Of a stretch of DNA of 64,000 bases, positions 53,360-64,000 are shown in pieces. Position numbers and translations under genes: made by a program. Below the pieces are notes generated by a model. It searched no databases, was not told the origin of the DNA, and was given only the letters and a program-made list of their open reading frames with translations. Every line of letters begins with the position of its first letter. The stretch's first letter is position 1. This DNA is from Anastrepha obliqua (Eukaryota > Arthropoda > Insecta > Diptera > Tephritidae): contig NC_072895.1 of the NCBI RefSeq assembly GCF_027943255.1, forward strand, positions 28,618,001 through 28,682,000, written 5' to 3'.

Positions 53360-54124
53360 CTGTAAAGGAAATTAAAATGACCGAAATGGCATGAGTTATT
53401 TCGAGTAGAAAATGCAACGTAGTCAAATGTAAGGGAAATAGCAAAAAAATCAAAAATCAAATAGTAAATAGTAAATAAAGAATACGAAAACACTAACAAA
53501 CATTCGTCAGAATTTGCAATAAAAAAATCAATTTATTCAATACGAAATGTTTACATTAAAGCACACTTAGAGAAGGCTCAACGAGCATTTGGTGGACGTG
53601 AAGCATTCATTTGGAAAATGCGCACACTAATGGAGCTGCACGGAAATCGCATGAATTTAAAAAAGGCTAAACAGAAGTCAGTAGAAGAGAGTTTAATACT
53701 TCACTGCTTCAACAAATGGAAGAACGTTAAAATATAGGAAAGACGAGGAATATTAAGATAGGAAAGATTAAGACAAAAAACCCTGAAAAATGGTGAAAGC
53801 TCGTGCATAGGTGTATGTGTGTGTTCACAGGTATATAATAAAAACGCACAGGTACTCAAAAAAAATTTCAAATATTTTATTCCCTCTCCAGCAGTCAGTT
53901 ACAAATAACTATTATGCATACGTGAGTGCATTAAGTTTGATTTATAGTGTAAAATATTAAGTTTCCCTTAGAGATGGGATGCCTATACACATACACACAC
54001 ACATACAAGTGGCGCCTGCTCGTTTCATTTATCATATTTTAGTTCTCCCATTTCTGAAACATTTATACTCTAGAAATTCTATGCAAAATTTCTACCAAAA
54101 CTGAACGCGACTGTGGGTATATGG
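53360..54124. other. Intron 5' of Camta exon 1 (window numbering)
   Basis: AT-rich, with TATACACATACACACACACA microsatellite near 53980. Nothing coding was found, and no upstream Camta exon could be placed with confidence. Confidence 0.4.
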
Positions 54125-54132
54125 ATGCGTAT

Positions 54133-54810
54133 TAGGGTGGTCCAAAAATGCATGGGAAAAAATTTATATTAAAATTTTTATGCTGCCGCCCCCCATAATG
54201 GTAAAGAATGAAAAATAAAAAGACCCGTATTTTTTTTTTTTAATCAGACCATATTTAATGGTGCCGCCGGGGCTTTGAAATATCCCATGTATTTTGCATA
54301 GGAAAAAAATACTTTTTCGTAGATTTCATGTAAAAACCTGGAAAATGAATATATTTTAACCGGATACCTCAGTTTCTCTTCATAATTGGTCAGGGAATAA
54401 CAACCAATTATGAAATAATTAATTTTTTTGTATTAACTATTTTTTATAGAACCCCAAAAAGCCCCCATAAAACGAAAATCTAAGAAAAAATCGAAAAACA
54501 ATATTTTATATTACTTTTATGAAAATAGTTAATACAAAAAAAATTAATTATTTCATAATTGGTTGTTATTCCCTGACCAATTATGAAGAGAAACTGAGGT
54601 ATCCGGTTAAAATATATTCATTTTCCAGGTTTTTACATGAAATCTACGAAAAAGTATTTTTTTCCCATGCAAAATACATGGGATATTTCAAAGCCCCGGC
54701 GGCACCATTAAATATGGTCTGATTAAAAAAAAAAAACGGGTCTTTTTATTTTTCATTCTTTACTATTTTGGGGGTCGGCAGCATACAAATTTTTTTTTTG
54801 GACCACCCTA
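54133..54810. mobile_element. hAT-like foldback (long palindromic) element
   Basis: 678 bp starting TAGGGTGGTCCAAAA and ending TTTTGGACCACCCTA. Two arms of about 300 bp (54133-54442 and 54515-54810) are near-perfect reverse complements, for example GGTGCCGCCGGGGCTTTGAA against TTCAAAGCCCCGGCGGCACC. The loop is about 70 bp. ATGCGTAT flanks both sides (54125-54132 and 54811-54818), an 8-bp target duplication as for hAT transposases. No ORF; non-autonomous. Confidence 0.93.
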
Positions 54811-55044
54811 ATGCGTATGTATGTATATAGCCATATGTATGAATCAACATTCTCGGCTTACTAAGACGACACCTGAGAAAAGTTATTGTATCGGACTGTA
54901 AGAGTGATGACACGATTCTACCTGTCTCCACTTCATAGTTCTAAGCGATCAAATTCAATATTCGTAAGGTATTCAAATTTACTCCTTTCCGGAGAGATAT
55001 ACATATGTAAGATCAGATCAGAGATCAGATTGGAGTACTTTTTC

Positions 55045-55305
55045 AAATAGGGTTTTTTGACAGACCACGCGCGACTACTCTCAAACTAAAGAATTGTTTT
55101 TTTTTTCAGAATTCATTGACATTTCACCAATGAAAGACTCACGCCTCAATAACGCTTACAAATCGTACAAATATATTACGAAAATCGACGCTCTGCCAAC
55201 TTATGGCGGTTAGTGATGAGGCCCATTTTTGGCTCAATGGCTACGCCGTGAATCAAAATGGCCGTATTTAGGCTGAAGAGCAACCCGAAACCAAATTCAA
55301 ACAAA
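55045..55305 (+). mobile_element. Mariner remnant, 5' part
   Basis: It begins GGGTTTTTTGACAGACCACG and ATTGACATTTCACCAATGAA as in the copy at 5284, keeps FKSYKYITKID-type N-terminal scrap, then jumps to AVSDEAHFWLNGYAVNQNG (catalytic SDEAHF) and ends AEEQPETKF where a LINE begins. The 3' part is at 56886-57442. Confidence 0.8.
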
Positions 55306-56880
55306 CAAAAGAAATAACCAGCTCCTCTCGCGAGAAGCTGCTCTCTAACCACAACAACACAGATTGGGAAGCTAGAAATGCCACGCTCAGGCAGATCGCT
55401 CAGGAAAAACTTGCCACAATAAAGACCACCAACAGCAAACCATGGATCTCTGACACCACTTGGGCCATCATTCAGCGCAGAAACGAACTTAAAAGGCAAC
55501 TTATCAGCGATGACTCCCTTCGGTCAACCTACAGAGAGGTGCCGAAGCAAGTAAAGAAATCGGCCAGAAACGATAAGCGAAAGTTCGTTGAAGATCTTGC
55601 TAGCGATGCCGAAGCGGCAGCAGGAGTAAACAACATGAGACAGCTGTACCGTATAGTTGGCCGCCTAATCAACCAGCAGAATAACAGCTACCAGCCGATC
55701 AGAGATCTGAAAGTTGCTTTGCTGACTTCCTATGATGTTCAACTCCGCAGAGGGAAGAAACACTTTGAAGCAACTAGCAACATTGCTCTTAGCAGTATAC
55801 CTAGCTTCGAAGTGAGCAACACAACAACCAACAATAAAATAACAACATCCTGCCCCAGCCTCGCGGAGATTAAGGATGCAATTAAGAAGCTGAAGCTCAC
55901 CAAACTGAGGGTAAAGATGGCACACAGCCTGAACTATTAACAGCCGAGCCGCAAATATCAGCGGAAATTCTTCATCCCCACATCACCGCCGTCTGAAGCA
56001 ATGAAAAGCTGCCTCCGTCCTGGACAACAGGTATCATAGTGAAGCTGCCAAAGAAAGGCGATCTGCGTAACTCCGGCAACTGGTGAGATATAACCCTACT
56101 TAACACGATCTACAAAATTGTAGCCGTGAACATACAAAGCAGGCTCAAACATATCGAACGCTCCTTAAGAGACGAGCAAGCTGGTTTTCGCCCTCACCGA
56201 AACTGTGTTGACCAAGCCAACACACTTGGGATTATAGTAGAACAATCAGTTGATTGGCGTTCCCCGCTTTACATGCTGTTTGTAGACTTCAAGAAGGCGT
56301 TCGACACTATTGAACGAGACGCAATATGGTTGGCACTTAATAGAAAGGGAGTTCCCGCTAAGATATTCCGCCTCATCAAAGCCCTCTGCGAGAACTCAGA
56401 ACTGACAGGTTGTCCCCTGTCGCCCCTTCTATTCGCCATTGTCCTTGACGATGTCATGAACCAATTGACCCTGCACAAAAGAGATAGCGTATGGAGTTTC
56501 ACCAAACATCTCGAGGACCTGGACTTCGTCGATAACAACTGTCTCCTCTCGCACAAGCTCACTGACATGCAAGTGTAGACGGACTGACAAGTCATCCTAG
56601 TATGCACTGTCGGACTGGAGGACAACATCGCCAAGACCAAGGCCATGAGAGTTAACTACAATAACGCAAGGCAGATATTGGTTGACGAATGTTCGGTGGA
56701 ATTCGTCGAAAGTTCTGTTACCTCGGCTGCAGCATCACTACAGATGGTGGAGTAGATAAAGGTGTAAACTGCGGGCTAAACAAAGCAAGCGCGGCATTCG
56801 GGCGAATGCATCAGTATGGGGAAGTTCGCAAATCTCCAGGCGAACTAAACTACGAATATTCGGCTCATGCGTGAAGTCAG
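55306..56880 (+). mobile_element. LINE RT remnant inserted in a mariner
   Basis: Pieces in order: WEARNATLRQIAQEKLAT, VPKQVKKSARNDKRKFVEDL, YRIVGRLINQQNNSYQPIRD (linker before RT), LRDEQAGFRPHRNCVDQANT, LFVDFKKAFDTIERDAIWLA, GCPLSPLLFAIVLDDVMNQL, LDFVDNNCLLSHKL. The last is the FADD box changed to FVDN, so the RT is catalytically dead. Ends FCYLGCSITTDGGVDK. Confidence 0.92.
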
Positions 56881-56885
56881 TATTG

Positions 56886-57442
56886 GAATACCTGTAACAG
56901 CGAATGGCGAACACTATCGCGCCATGCTAAACGTCTTTTTGATGTCAGATGTCGGATATAGAAGCCCGTGATCTCGACAACAAGGAGGTGCCGTCAAGAC
57001 GGTTCCCAGACAGCATACGGCGCTACTGGGTATACAACCCGTGAAACAATGAATTTACTGCGTCGTCGTTTCGGTGAGCAATTTATCTCTCTTCTCGGAC
57101 CAGTGGATTGGCCACCTTTGAACTATATTTGTGTGGGTATGTAAAAGCTAAACGCTTTGTGGATAAACCAACTTTAAGGCATTGGAAGCCAACATTACTA
57201 AAGTTATTCACGAGATACCGATCGAAGTCCTCCAGCGAGTCATTAAAAATTGGTGTTTACGGCTGGCCAAATTACGGCGCAGTTGCGGCCAAAATTTAAA
57301 GGGATTATCTCTAAAAAGTAAATGTCATGAATGTTTCTACACAAAAATTATAAAGATAGCCCTATCAATTTGAATTTTCGTTGTTTGATTTCAATTTAAT
57401 TTCATTTAAAATCCGATTCCTCTAAATTGATCACCCTTTAAA
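56886..57442 (+). mobile_element. Mariner remnant, 3' part
   Basis: GCGAATGGCGAACACTATCG onward parallels 29577-30131 throughout, including GGTGAGCAATTTATCTCTC, EANITKVIHEIPIEVLQRVI and the end CTCTAAATTGATCACCCTTT. With 55045-55305 it forms one element split by the LINE. Confidence 0.88.
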
Positions 57443-57444
57443 TG

Positions 57445-58480
57445 ATACTCAGTCACTACTATCATTTACGAGCAATGCCATAGAAGAGTGTACTCTAGAT
57501 TTTTATTAGCAAGTAATATTTCCTCAGCGAAACAATCACAATATGTTTCGAAGTCCAAAGTCATATCGCCGTATTACTTCTCGGAAATATAATTCTTATG
57601 TTGACACCAACAGCGCCACAAATAATTTATGGCCATACCAAATAAAGATCATCATTAACAATTTTACGAGCTCTCTTTTCAGTAAACAACTTTTTCAGCA
57701 CAAAGAACTCAATGAATAATTACCTCTTGCACTTAGAGCAACCCATTACAACTTGACTCGCCAACAACTACGTACACCACCACAAAGTTTATTAAAATGT
57801 CAAACAACAACAAAAAATAATAATCATTTTTATTCAATTGTATGCATGTATGTATGTATGCATGTGGTTAAGAGTAAATAAGTCTTGGGACCAACTTTCG
57901 GCCAAGAGTAATTTAGCATCGAACTACTTATTGAGTCAGCGCCGAATAGTCTTCCCAAGCCAAATCCACCAAAGCTGAGCAGATATGGGTGTATGTGAGT
58001 AAGTATGTGTGTGTGTATGTAAGTATGCGAGTGATGTAGTTATATTTATTGTTGTTGTTTTTGTAGTGATGGCTCGTAAGTAAAACTAATATATCAAATC
58101 AATTTTTATGGTTGGCATTCATTGCATTTTGTCCACACGCAGCTAACTCGACTCGTACTGCCGAAGCCCAACGCAGAAGGAGGGGGGCAGTAAAAATGTA
58201 TGAGGGGAAATATTTCAAAAAGTGCAATCAAACTTAAAATGCGATTGGCAAGTATGTACCTACTTTGTGCTAAGTTATTACCGTATGACTTAGGAAATCC
58301 CGAGATTACCGCTAGCTTCGGGGTAAGGCATTCAAATCGTTTTGGCTGAAAATTTGAGCTGGAAATTGCACTCAAATTTATGTATATTGCAATTGGCAGA
58401 TGTATGTATGTGTAACGCATGTATTTTGGAACCATTTTTCGAATCCCGAAATACATGTATTTCTCTGTACATAAGAGCTA
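57445..58480. other. Intron sequence, unique
   Basis: No coding or transposon signal. TGTATGTATGTATG-type microsatellites at 57845 and 57995-58025. An early diverged copy of the AATCCCGAG motif of the next repeat appears at about 58290. Confidence 0.4.
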
Positions 58481-59420
58481 CTCATTCCCGGAGTATTCTG
58501 TACTCTCGGGATTTCGGTAAGAAATTTCGGGAAACGTGAAATTTTTGGTGGTAAAAACTTTTGGGATTTTCAAGTAAGTCAATTTTTCGGGCGGTGGCCG
58601 CCGTAGCCGAATCGATTGGTGCGGTAGTAACCATGCGGAGTAGGTGAAGCACCAAATTGAAGAAGTTTTTTTCTAATAGCGGTCGCCCCTCGGCTGCCAA
58701 TGGCAAACCTCCGAGAGTATTTCTTTCATGAAAAAAAACTTTTCATAAAAAATATCTGCCGCTCGAAGTTGGCTTAAAACTGTAAGTTCCTTCATTTGTG
58801 GAACAGCATCAAGAAACACGCCACGAATACTCCAAGAAAGAGTGTAAGCGCCAATTACATATATAAGTGTTTCGAGACTTCAGGGTTTCAAAAAATAAGT
58901 GCTGGGTTGAAATTTTTGTTAATAGTCCATTCTTAGGAAATCCCGAAATTTTCGGAATTCTCGGATTTACGTAAAAAAAGTTCTGGAAACGTGAAATTTT
59001 TTGGTGATAGAGCATTAATGTAATTCGTGGTTAATCCCGAAATTTTCGGGATTTCGGTAAGAAAGTTCTGGAAAAGTAAGTAAAATTTTTGATGAGAGAG
59101 CTTTACTGTGATTTTTAGTCAATCCCGAAATGTTCGGGATTTTCGGAATTTTGGTAAAAAAGTTCTGGAAAAGTAAAATGTTTGATGATAAAGCCTTACC
59201 GGCATTCTTAGTAAATTCCTAAATTATGGGGATTCTCGGGATTTCCATGAAGAAGAAATTTTAAGTGATAGAGCATTATTTTGATGCTTAGTCAATCCCA
59301 AAGTTTTCGGGATTTTGGTGAGAAAATTCTGGAAAAGTAAAATTTTAGATGATAAACCGCAATTGGAAAGAAAGTAAGTGTTTCGGGACTTCAGGGTTTC
59401 CAAATTAAGGTTCCGGGTTT
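58480..59420. repeat. About 92-bp minisatellite interrupted by a SINE
   Basis: Units begin with arms AATCCCGAAA and TTTCGGGATT around one base, followed by TTCGGTAAGAAAGTTCTGGA, AAGTGAAATTTTTGATGATA and GAGC. Units start near 58935, 59032, 59125, about 59216 and 59304; a partial unit at 58490-58580 is cut off by the SINE. Flanks AAGTGTTTCGAGACTTCAGG (58864) and AAGTGTTTCGGGACTTCAGG (59374) repeat on both sides. Confidence 0.88.
58592..58858 (+). mobile_element. tRNA-derived SINE inside the minisatellite
   Basis: Head GGTGGCCGCCGTAGCCGAAT CGATTGG (A box), altered B box, CTAATAGCGGTCGCCCCTCG, CGAGAGTATTTCTTTCATGA, ending GTGTAAGCGCCAATTACATA. It lies within the 92-bp array. Confidence 0.9.
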
Positions 59421-59424
59421 TTTA

Positions 59425-60980
59425 ATGATTACCATTCGGTAAAAAATTCTATCCCAATCATCGTAGACTCCATTCTATTATCTATTATTTGCTTTTATTT
59501 AATTCTATTTTATTTTATTTATTTCCATTTTCTTTCATTTCCATTTTCTTTTCTTTCCAAGAATAACACATCAAAGAATTCGCCATCTGCTGCATCTTCA
59601 ATCAATTCAATTGCATTAATAATCACATTCCAAACATCTTAATCACGCATCATAAAGCACAAAAGCTTTTTAGTATCCACTTTAAATGAATTATCCCGAA
59701 TTCAAGCTGACTTCGATACCGCAAAATTGAATTTGACTTAAACAAAATATAAACATCACTTCCGGCATCTCGAAAGTATAGTAAAAAGCATTAGTAAGTA
59801 TGCCGCTTGCCGGTTAGTGTGCGCGTCTCAATGTACTCATTGATGCCAAATTTATACGCCACATGCCCGATAGTTTGTGAAATACTCAGATGTACGTCAC
59901 AAATATTGTACATAATTTCAATAAACAACCAAAACCATCATTACCACGGAAGAAGTAAGCAGAAAAAAGCCACGATAATCACAGGCAGGCAGCCAGAGCG
60001 TATACGTGATTTTTATTACCCAACACCCGACACACAAACACACAGCGAAACGGTAGACAAGGGACGAATGTCAGCAAGCGAATATGCGTGCGTACTCGCT
60101 ACTGTACTCTTCACACCTCATCGCTCTGCCCCGCACACAGAACACACACACACAGACATTGTTACTCCATTCCATTCATTTGAGTTTGTGTCGGTGTGCG
60201 TAGTCGTTTTTTGGCTTGTAAATAACTTCGTTTATTGTGGCAATGTGGTATTTATGAAGTTTTCGCAATAAAAAACTGCCTGCCAACAATAACAATAGCA
60301 ACAACAGCAACTACTAACCACTACATACAATAATACAAATTGCCAACAACTTTTCACAACAGCAATAATAGTTGCCGGTTGACTTTTTTATTTTATTACA
60401 CTACTAATTTGTCATTTCCTCCAAAGGGCCAATAAAAGGATCAGCGTAGTGGCAGTACAGGTGGAGGGGGGCGCAATGAATTGACTTTTGTGGTTTTACT
60501 ACACCTTCACCAGTTCGTGTGATGTTGCATTGAAAGCACGCAAGTCATTGTCAATTGCTCAATCACAAAAAAATCTAAAAGTAGAAATTCATGTACCGTT
60601 ATGCGTAACGCATACAAACCAAACCACACCACCCGTTTGACGCTTTGACATTTCTGACGTCAGGTAAACGTTTTAAATGCTTAATGAAGTGCCGCTGCTC
60701 TACCAACTTCGCCTACTGGTTGGCACCGAATGTGCGAGACAATGGCAAGGCAGGAGAAAACAGTCGTCCACATTTCATTTTTGTCAATTGTCAAATAACT
60801 GTGGTTTGAAAGAGAAAACTTTTAACTTTTTAACTGATGTTAAATATTTCATTAACATTTGTGGTTTCTTTGTTTTGTTTAATTTTTTTACCGGGTACCA
60901 CAAAAATCGCAGTCACTGCAAAGACCCAGTGAGAAAATGCAGACTGTGGCCGAATGCGTTGATGCGGGACTAACATTCGG
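59425..60980. other. Intron sequence, unique
   Basis: No transposon seen. A 154-codon plus-strand frame (59807-60271) has microsatellite-derived composition (ACACACAC, CATCATT) and no domain; I do not call it a gene. TACGTCA-like and TGACGTCAGG (60654) motifs are present; significance unknown. Confidence 0.4.
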
Positions 60981-60984
60981 AAAT

Positions 60985-61220
60985 GCACAGGTGGTTCGAA
61001 ACCCCAGGCACGAAACAGCAAATGATGAAAAAAGTTAGCAGTCGCCTCTCAGCAGACAATGGCAAACTTCCGAGTGTTTTCTGCCATGAAAAAGTTCCTC
61101 ATAAAAACCACCATCCGCAATTCGTAGAAGGCGGCATAAAACTGTAAGTCACTCCATTTGTATACGAACATCAATTCGCACACCACAAATAGGAGGGGGA
61201 GCTCGGCCAACCGGATAGGC
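60985..61220 (+). mobile_element. tRNA-derived SINE, head partly lost
   Basis: Starts near the B box GTGGTTCGAAACCCCAGGCA, then AGTCGCCTCTCAGCAGACAA, CGAGTGTTTTCTGCCATGAA and CACCACAAATAGGAGGGGGA GCTCGGCCAA. The A box is missing and the last tail segment is replaced by LINE sequence. Confidence 0.83.
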
Positions 61221-61224
61221 GGAT

Positions 61225-62400
61225 GATATCGCCGCAGTCAGCACAGCACGAAACTTTCAAGAAGCTCGTAGAAAACTTAATCAAGTAATGATGCGGACAC
61301 TAACATGGCTAGATTCACATGGCCTCAAATTCACCACAAAGAAAACGGAGCTAATAGTTCCAACCAAGAAGACCACCCACTAGAATTTAGCATGCAAACT
61401 TGCTTCAAACGATAACCACAAAATATGTTCTAAAGTGCCTAAGCACAAGACCGGACTCAAGACTAACCTTCTGGGCCCAAATAATACACGCAGCAGTGTA
61501 AGCAAAGATGGATGACTTTGCCACTCAGTACACTGAGGGCAAACATACGTGGATCAAACCACAGGAAACGTGAAACGATCTCCACGCTCTTTGATCTCTT
61601 ATTCGGAGCTGATCCGTGGGCAAATGCGATAAAGGCAAATCAACGGCGTAAGCACCCGGCATCAGTAGAACAAACAACAGCTCTGCGAGTTGTGATAAGC
61701 AGCTCAATACCGACTGACTTGCTAGCCTTCGAGAGGAAAAGTTATGGGCATTAAAGAAAGAGGGAATGAAAGAAGGAGTCAGCAAACTTGCAGCGCGGGG
61801 AATTAAGGACGAAATACTAAGGCTTTGGCAAGACCGCTGGAGGAACGAAGCACGCGGTAGATGGACGGTCAGGCTAATAAAAGACGGTGCCAAATTTCCG
61901 GAATATCTACAGCGCATGATGAGAAATTATTTACGAGACCGCAAAACTCGTCTATCAAACTTCAGAGAGTCCTCGTTGTATAGACGTCACATCAGGAGCG
62001 ACAGAAGGATCAATTCTCGGTCCCGACTTGTGACGAGATATTCAATGTAGAAATGCTTTCGGGGCACGGCTATTTCAAGAAATACTTGTTGAAAATAGTG
62101 GAAAGTGAACATCCTACTTGCCCGCGAAGATGCTGCTGAGCGCACCTTTCTCCGATGAATGCGTTAGGAACGAGAACGTTCAACGTTGGAAAATGCAGCC
62201 TGTCACACAACCACTGAAAATATAATCGGCAAGATGCTAAGTAGTGAGAGAACCTGGGAGATCATCAGTAGTTTCGCGGAAAGATGTCTCCGTACAAAAA
62301 AGCGGGACCTAGATACAGGCAGGCAAGCACAGGCCTTGGAATGAGGAAGATGTAACGTCACTCTGAAGTAATGCAAAGGCGGTTCCAGGGTGGGCGATGG
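61225..62400 (+). mobile_element. R1-like LINE ORF2 remnant, rearranged
   Basis: TWLDSHGLKFTTKKTELIVP (RT thumb) is followed by ALRVVISSSIPTDLLAFERK, LRLWQDRWRNEARGRWTVRL (R1-type C-terminus) and later ENIIGKMLSSERTWEIISSF. An RT-like scrap (RDRKTRLSNFRESSLYRRH) lies between, so the order is disturbed. Many stops. Confidence 0.82.
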
Positions 62401-62935
62401 TTCCAAGCGAGGGGCAGTTTTTTAGTCTCCGAACATACCAATGCTGAGACGGCAGCTTTGATGATGCATTTTAAACCTCCTCATCCACTGAAAAAATATA
62501 AAAAAAGGAATATATGCGTGCTTAAGGAAAACTTGCCGGCAGTAGTTCCTATGTTGTGATAGTCGATTGAGTTATCTTGTCTGCCTTTCGGTCCAGCGAT
62601 AGTCCGAAGTCTACGGATCATGTATAGACGTCACAATTAAAAACCAGTGGTAATATGAAAGCGAATATGCTCTACAGTCACCAAATATTGTGGTACTACC
62701 ACCGTCGCGCACCTATCCCCCATACATTAATGGAGGCTTCACAGATGAATAATCGTTGGAGAGTAGTTTTTATCCACTTCCTTAAACTCGAGTGGTGTCT
62801 GCGATGGCTTGTAGTTTAAACGTGATTCGCAGAAAATTAAGGCGAGACATCTAACTTTATAGACAAAGACTCTTCTTCACGATACGATACACTAGCGGTC
62901 TCAACACTCCTCATCAGCCGATCGAATGACTTTTC
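62400..62935. other. Unclassified intron sequence
   Basis: Short stretches, no motif recognised on either strand. Probably decayed repeat. Confidence 0.3.
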
Positions 62936-62939
62936 GAAC

Positions 62940-63420
62940 TCACCTGGGCTCAAAAAAAAAATCCCCACTTCTAATCGAAACCACTTCTATAATCCTTATA
63001 TCACCCAAATCGGCATTCATGCAACCGAGACACTTGCGAGCGTCAAGAAAATAATCGGCTAAGTCATCAAGAAGCCACCGAAACTCATGTCCTGTACGCC
63101 CGTGATCTGCATCGAACATTTGCGCGCCGTTTTGTTGGGCAGTAGGCAGTGGCAATTTAATGTCATTACAACCATTTGCCCTTCGTTGGTAGCATAAAAA
63201 GAGGCCAACGCAGAAGAGGCCTTCCTCTTCCTCTGCCAGCGCATATGACCCAGTCAACAAAGTCCTTCATTCGCTGCGCTATGTCTATGGCATCGTAAAG
63301 CTCGTACAGCTCATTGTTCAATCACCTGCGATACTCGCCATGGCAAACGTTCAAAAGTACAAAAATCTTCCGCAGAAACTTTGTCTCAAATACTCCACAA
63401 TACTTGGTTCGTTTGACATG
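62940..63420 (-). mobile_element. LINE ORF2 C-terminal scrap
   Basis: Minus strand gives FLRKIFVLLNVCHGEYRR, NNELYELYDAIDIAQRMKDF and MFDADHGRTGHEFRWLLDDL, which resemble the CR1/Jockey ending (LRKIFGPL...NDELYELY...IQRLRWLGHV...RRGRPxLRWLDDV). Frameshifted. Confidence 0.6.
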
Positions 63421-63424
63421 GAAT

Positions 63425-64000
63425 CACTCAATACTAACCCCTTTTTTCAATCCATTAAAAATCATGGTTTATTAAGATTTTGGGTATAAAGTTTTAGCTA
63501 CGCTTACACCTAAGCATAAGTTTCTCTCCTAGACAGTTATGATATTTCGTATTTACGATTATTTTGTGTTGAGAAATTCCCTATTGTTTTCACATATTTG
63601 CGGAGGATTGCCATTTCCTACCGGTACGCGACACACACCCTTCCAGCAAAAAAAAAAAGAAGACCACTTCACCTCAGCAGCAACTCAACCAAAGAGCAAA
63701 CAAAGTGAGAACTCTCATGTCAACGTCGCGCTGGCTGTCAATGAAGAAGCGAAGGATTTTATTATTTCACAACTTAATATTGCAACTGTCCGCCAGGAGC
63801 AGCACTACGAGTGACTGAGGGATCCCGCTGAGCTGGCTTTGTTTTTCACTTTGTTAAACTCCACCAAAACTCGCACAAATGGAGGCAGCGAAGTACGAGT
63901 TGGAAAAAGTGCGAATAAAAATTTCAGAAGGCGCTGGTAACTGGGTGCTAAGTGAGAGCTTGTGAAGAGCTTAAAATAAGGTGCATATATGTGGACGCAA
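63425..64000. other. Right edge, no gene assigned
   Basis: A plus-strand frame (63539-63814, end RQEQHYE) and a short one from 63891 (MEAAKYELEKVRIKISEG) have no recognised motif. I could not place a Camta 5' exon here. Confidence 0.3.

Noticed and set aside
51323..51946. Host RNase H gene
   Set aside because: The order TDGS, SDSQTA, VPGH, GNExAD followed by TGH and the CxxC...H...C knuckle is the ORF2 C-terminus of a LINE, not a cellular RNase H.
53268..53359. ATG at the acceptor as the Camta start codon
   Set aside because: It is in a different frame from the CG-1 sequence, which enters with a split codon.
59807..60271. Plus-strand ORF of 154 codons
   Set aside because: Composition comes from CA/CAT microsatellites; no domain and no sign of coding constraint.

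Overview
The window is from a higher-fly (dipteran) nuclear genome, most likely a tephritid fruit fly. This rests on the protein, which aligns by eye with animal calmodulin-binding transcription activators in a fly-like form, and on very AT-rich introns full of mariner, non-LTR and tRNA-SINE remnants. The family-level placement is inference. No bacterial-type gene, CRISPR array, rRNA or functional tRNA was seen.

One host gene accounts for nearly all real coding sequence: Camta, on the minus strand, entering at about position 53359 and leaving through the left edge. I could place 18 coding exons whose splice phases all agree (5338 nt, 1778 complete codons). In transcript order they encode the CG-1 DNA-binding domain (exons 1-5, 53359 to 21932), an acidic/cysteine linker (6-7), a huge polyQ/polyN/Ser exon (8), a polyQ/Ala exon ending in the TIG domain (9), ankyrin repeats (10-11), a divergent linker with one in-frame cassette exon (12-17), and the IQ calmodulin-binding motifs (18). 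The 5' start exon and the 3' end lie outside the window or were not found. Residue numbers below count complete codons from exon 1 in this window.

The rest is intron. It holds about eighteen non-LTR retrotransposon remnants (about fifteen antisense to Camta), at least seven copies of a tRNA-headed SINE, several dead Tc1/mariner elements (two with both TIRs still visible), a nearly perfect 678-bp foldback element with an 8-bp target duplication, small MITEs, and long AT-rich or minisatellite arrays with conserved cores. Nested insertions show several rounds of invasion.

The observations most worth following are the Camta cassette exon with a tandem donor that could switch off the IQ region, the foldback element, a possible internal TATA promoter with an in-phase short first exon, and the minisatellites (one built on a 21-bp palindrome). 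I found no convincing wholly new multi-gene system.
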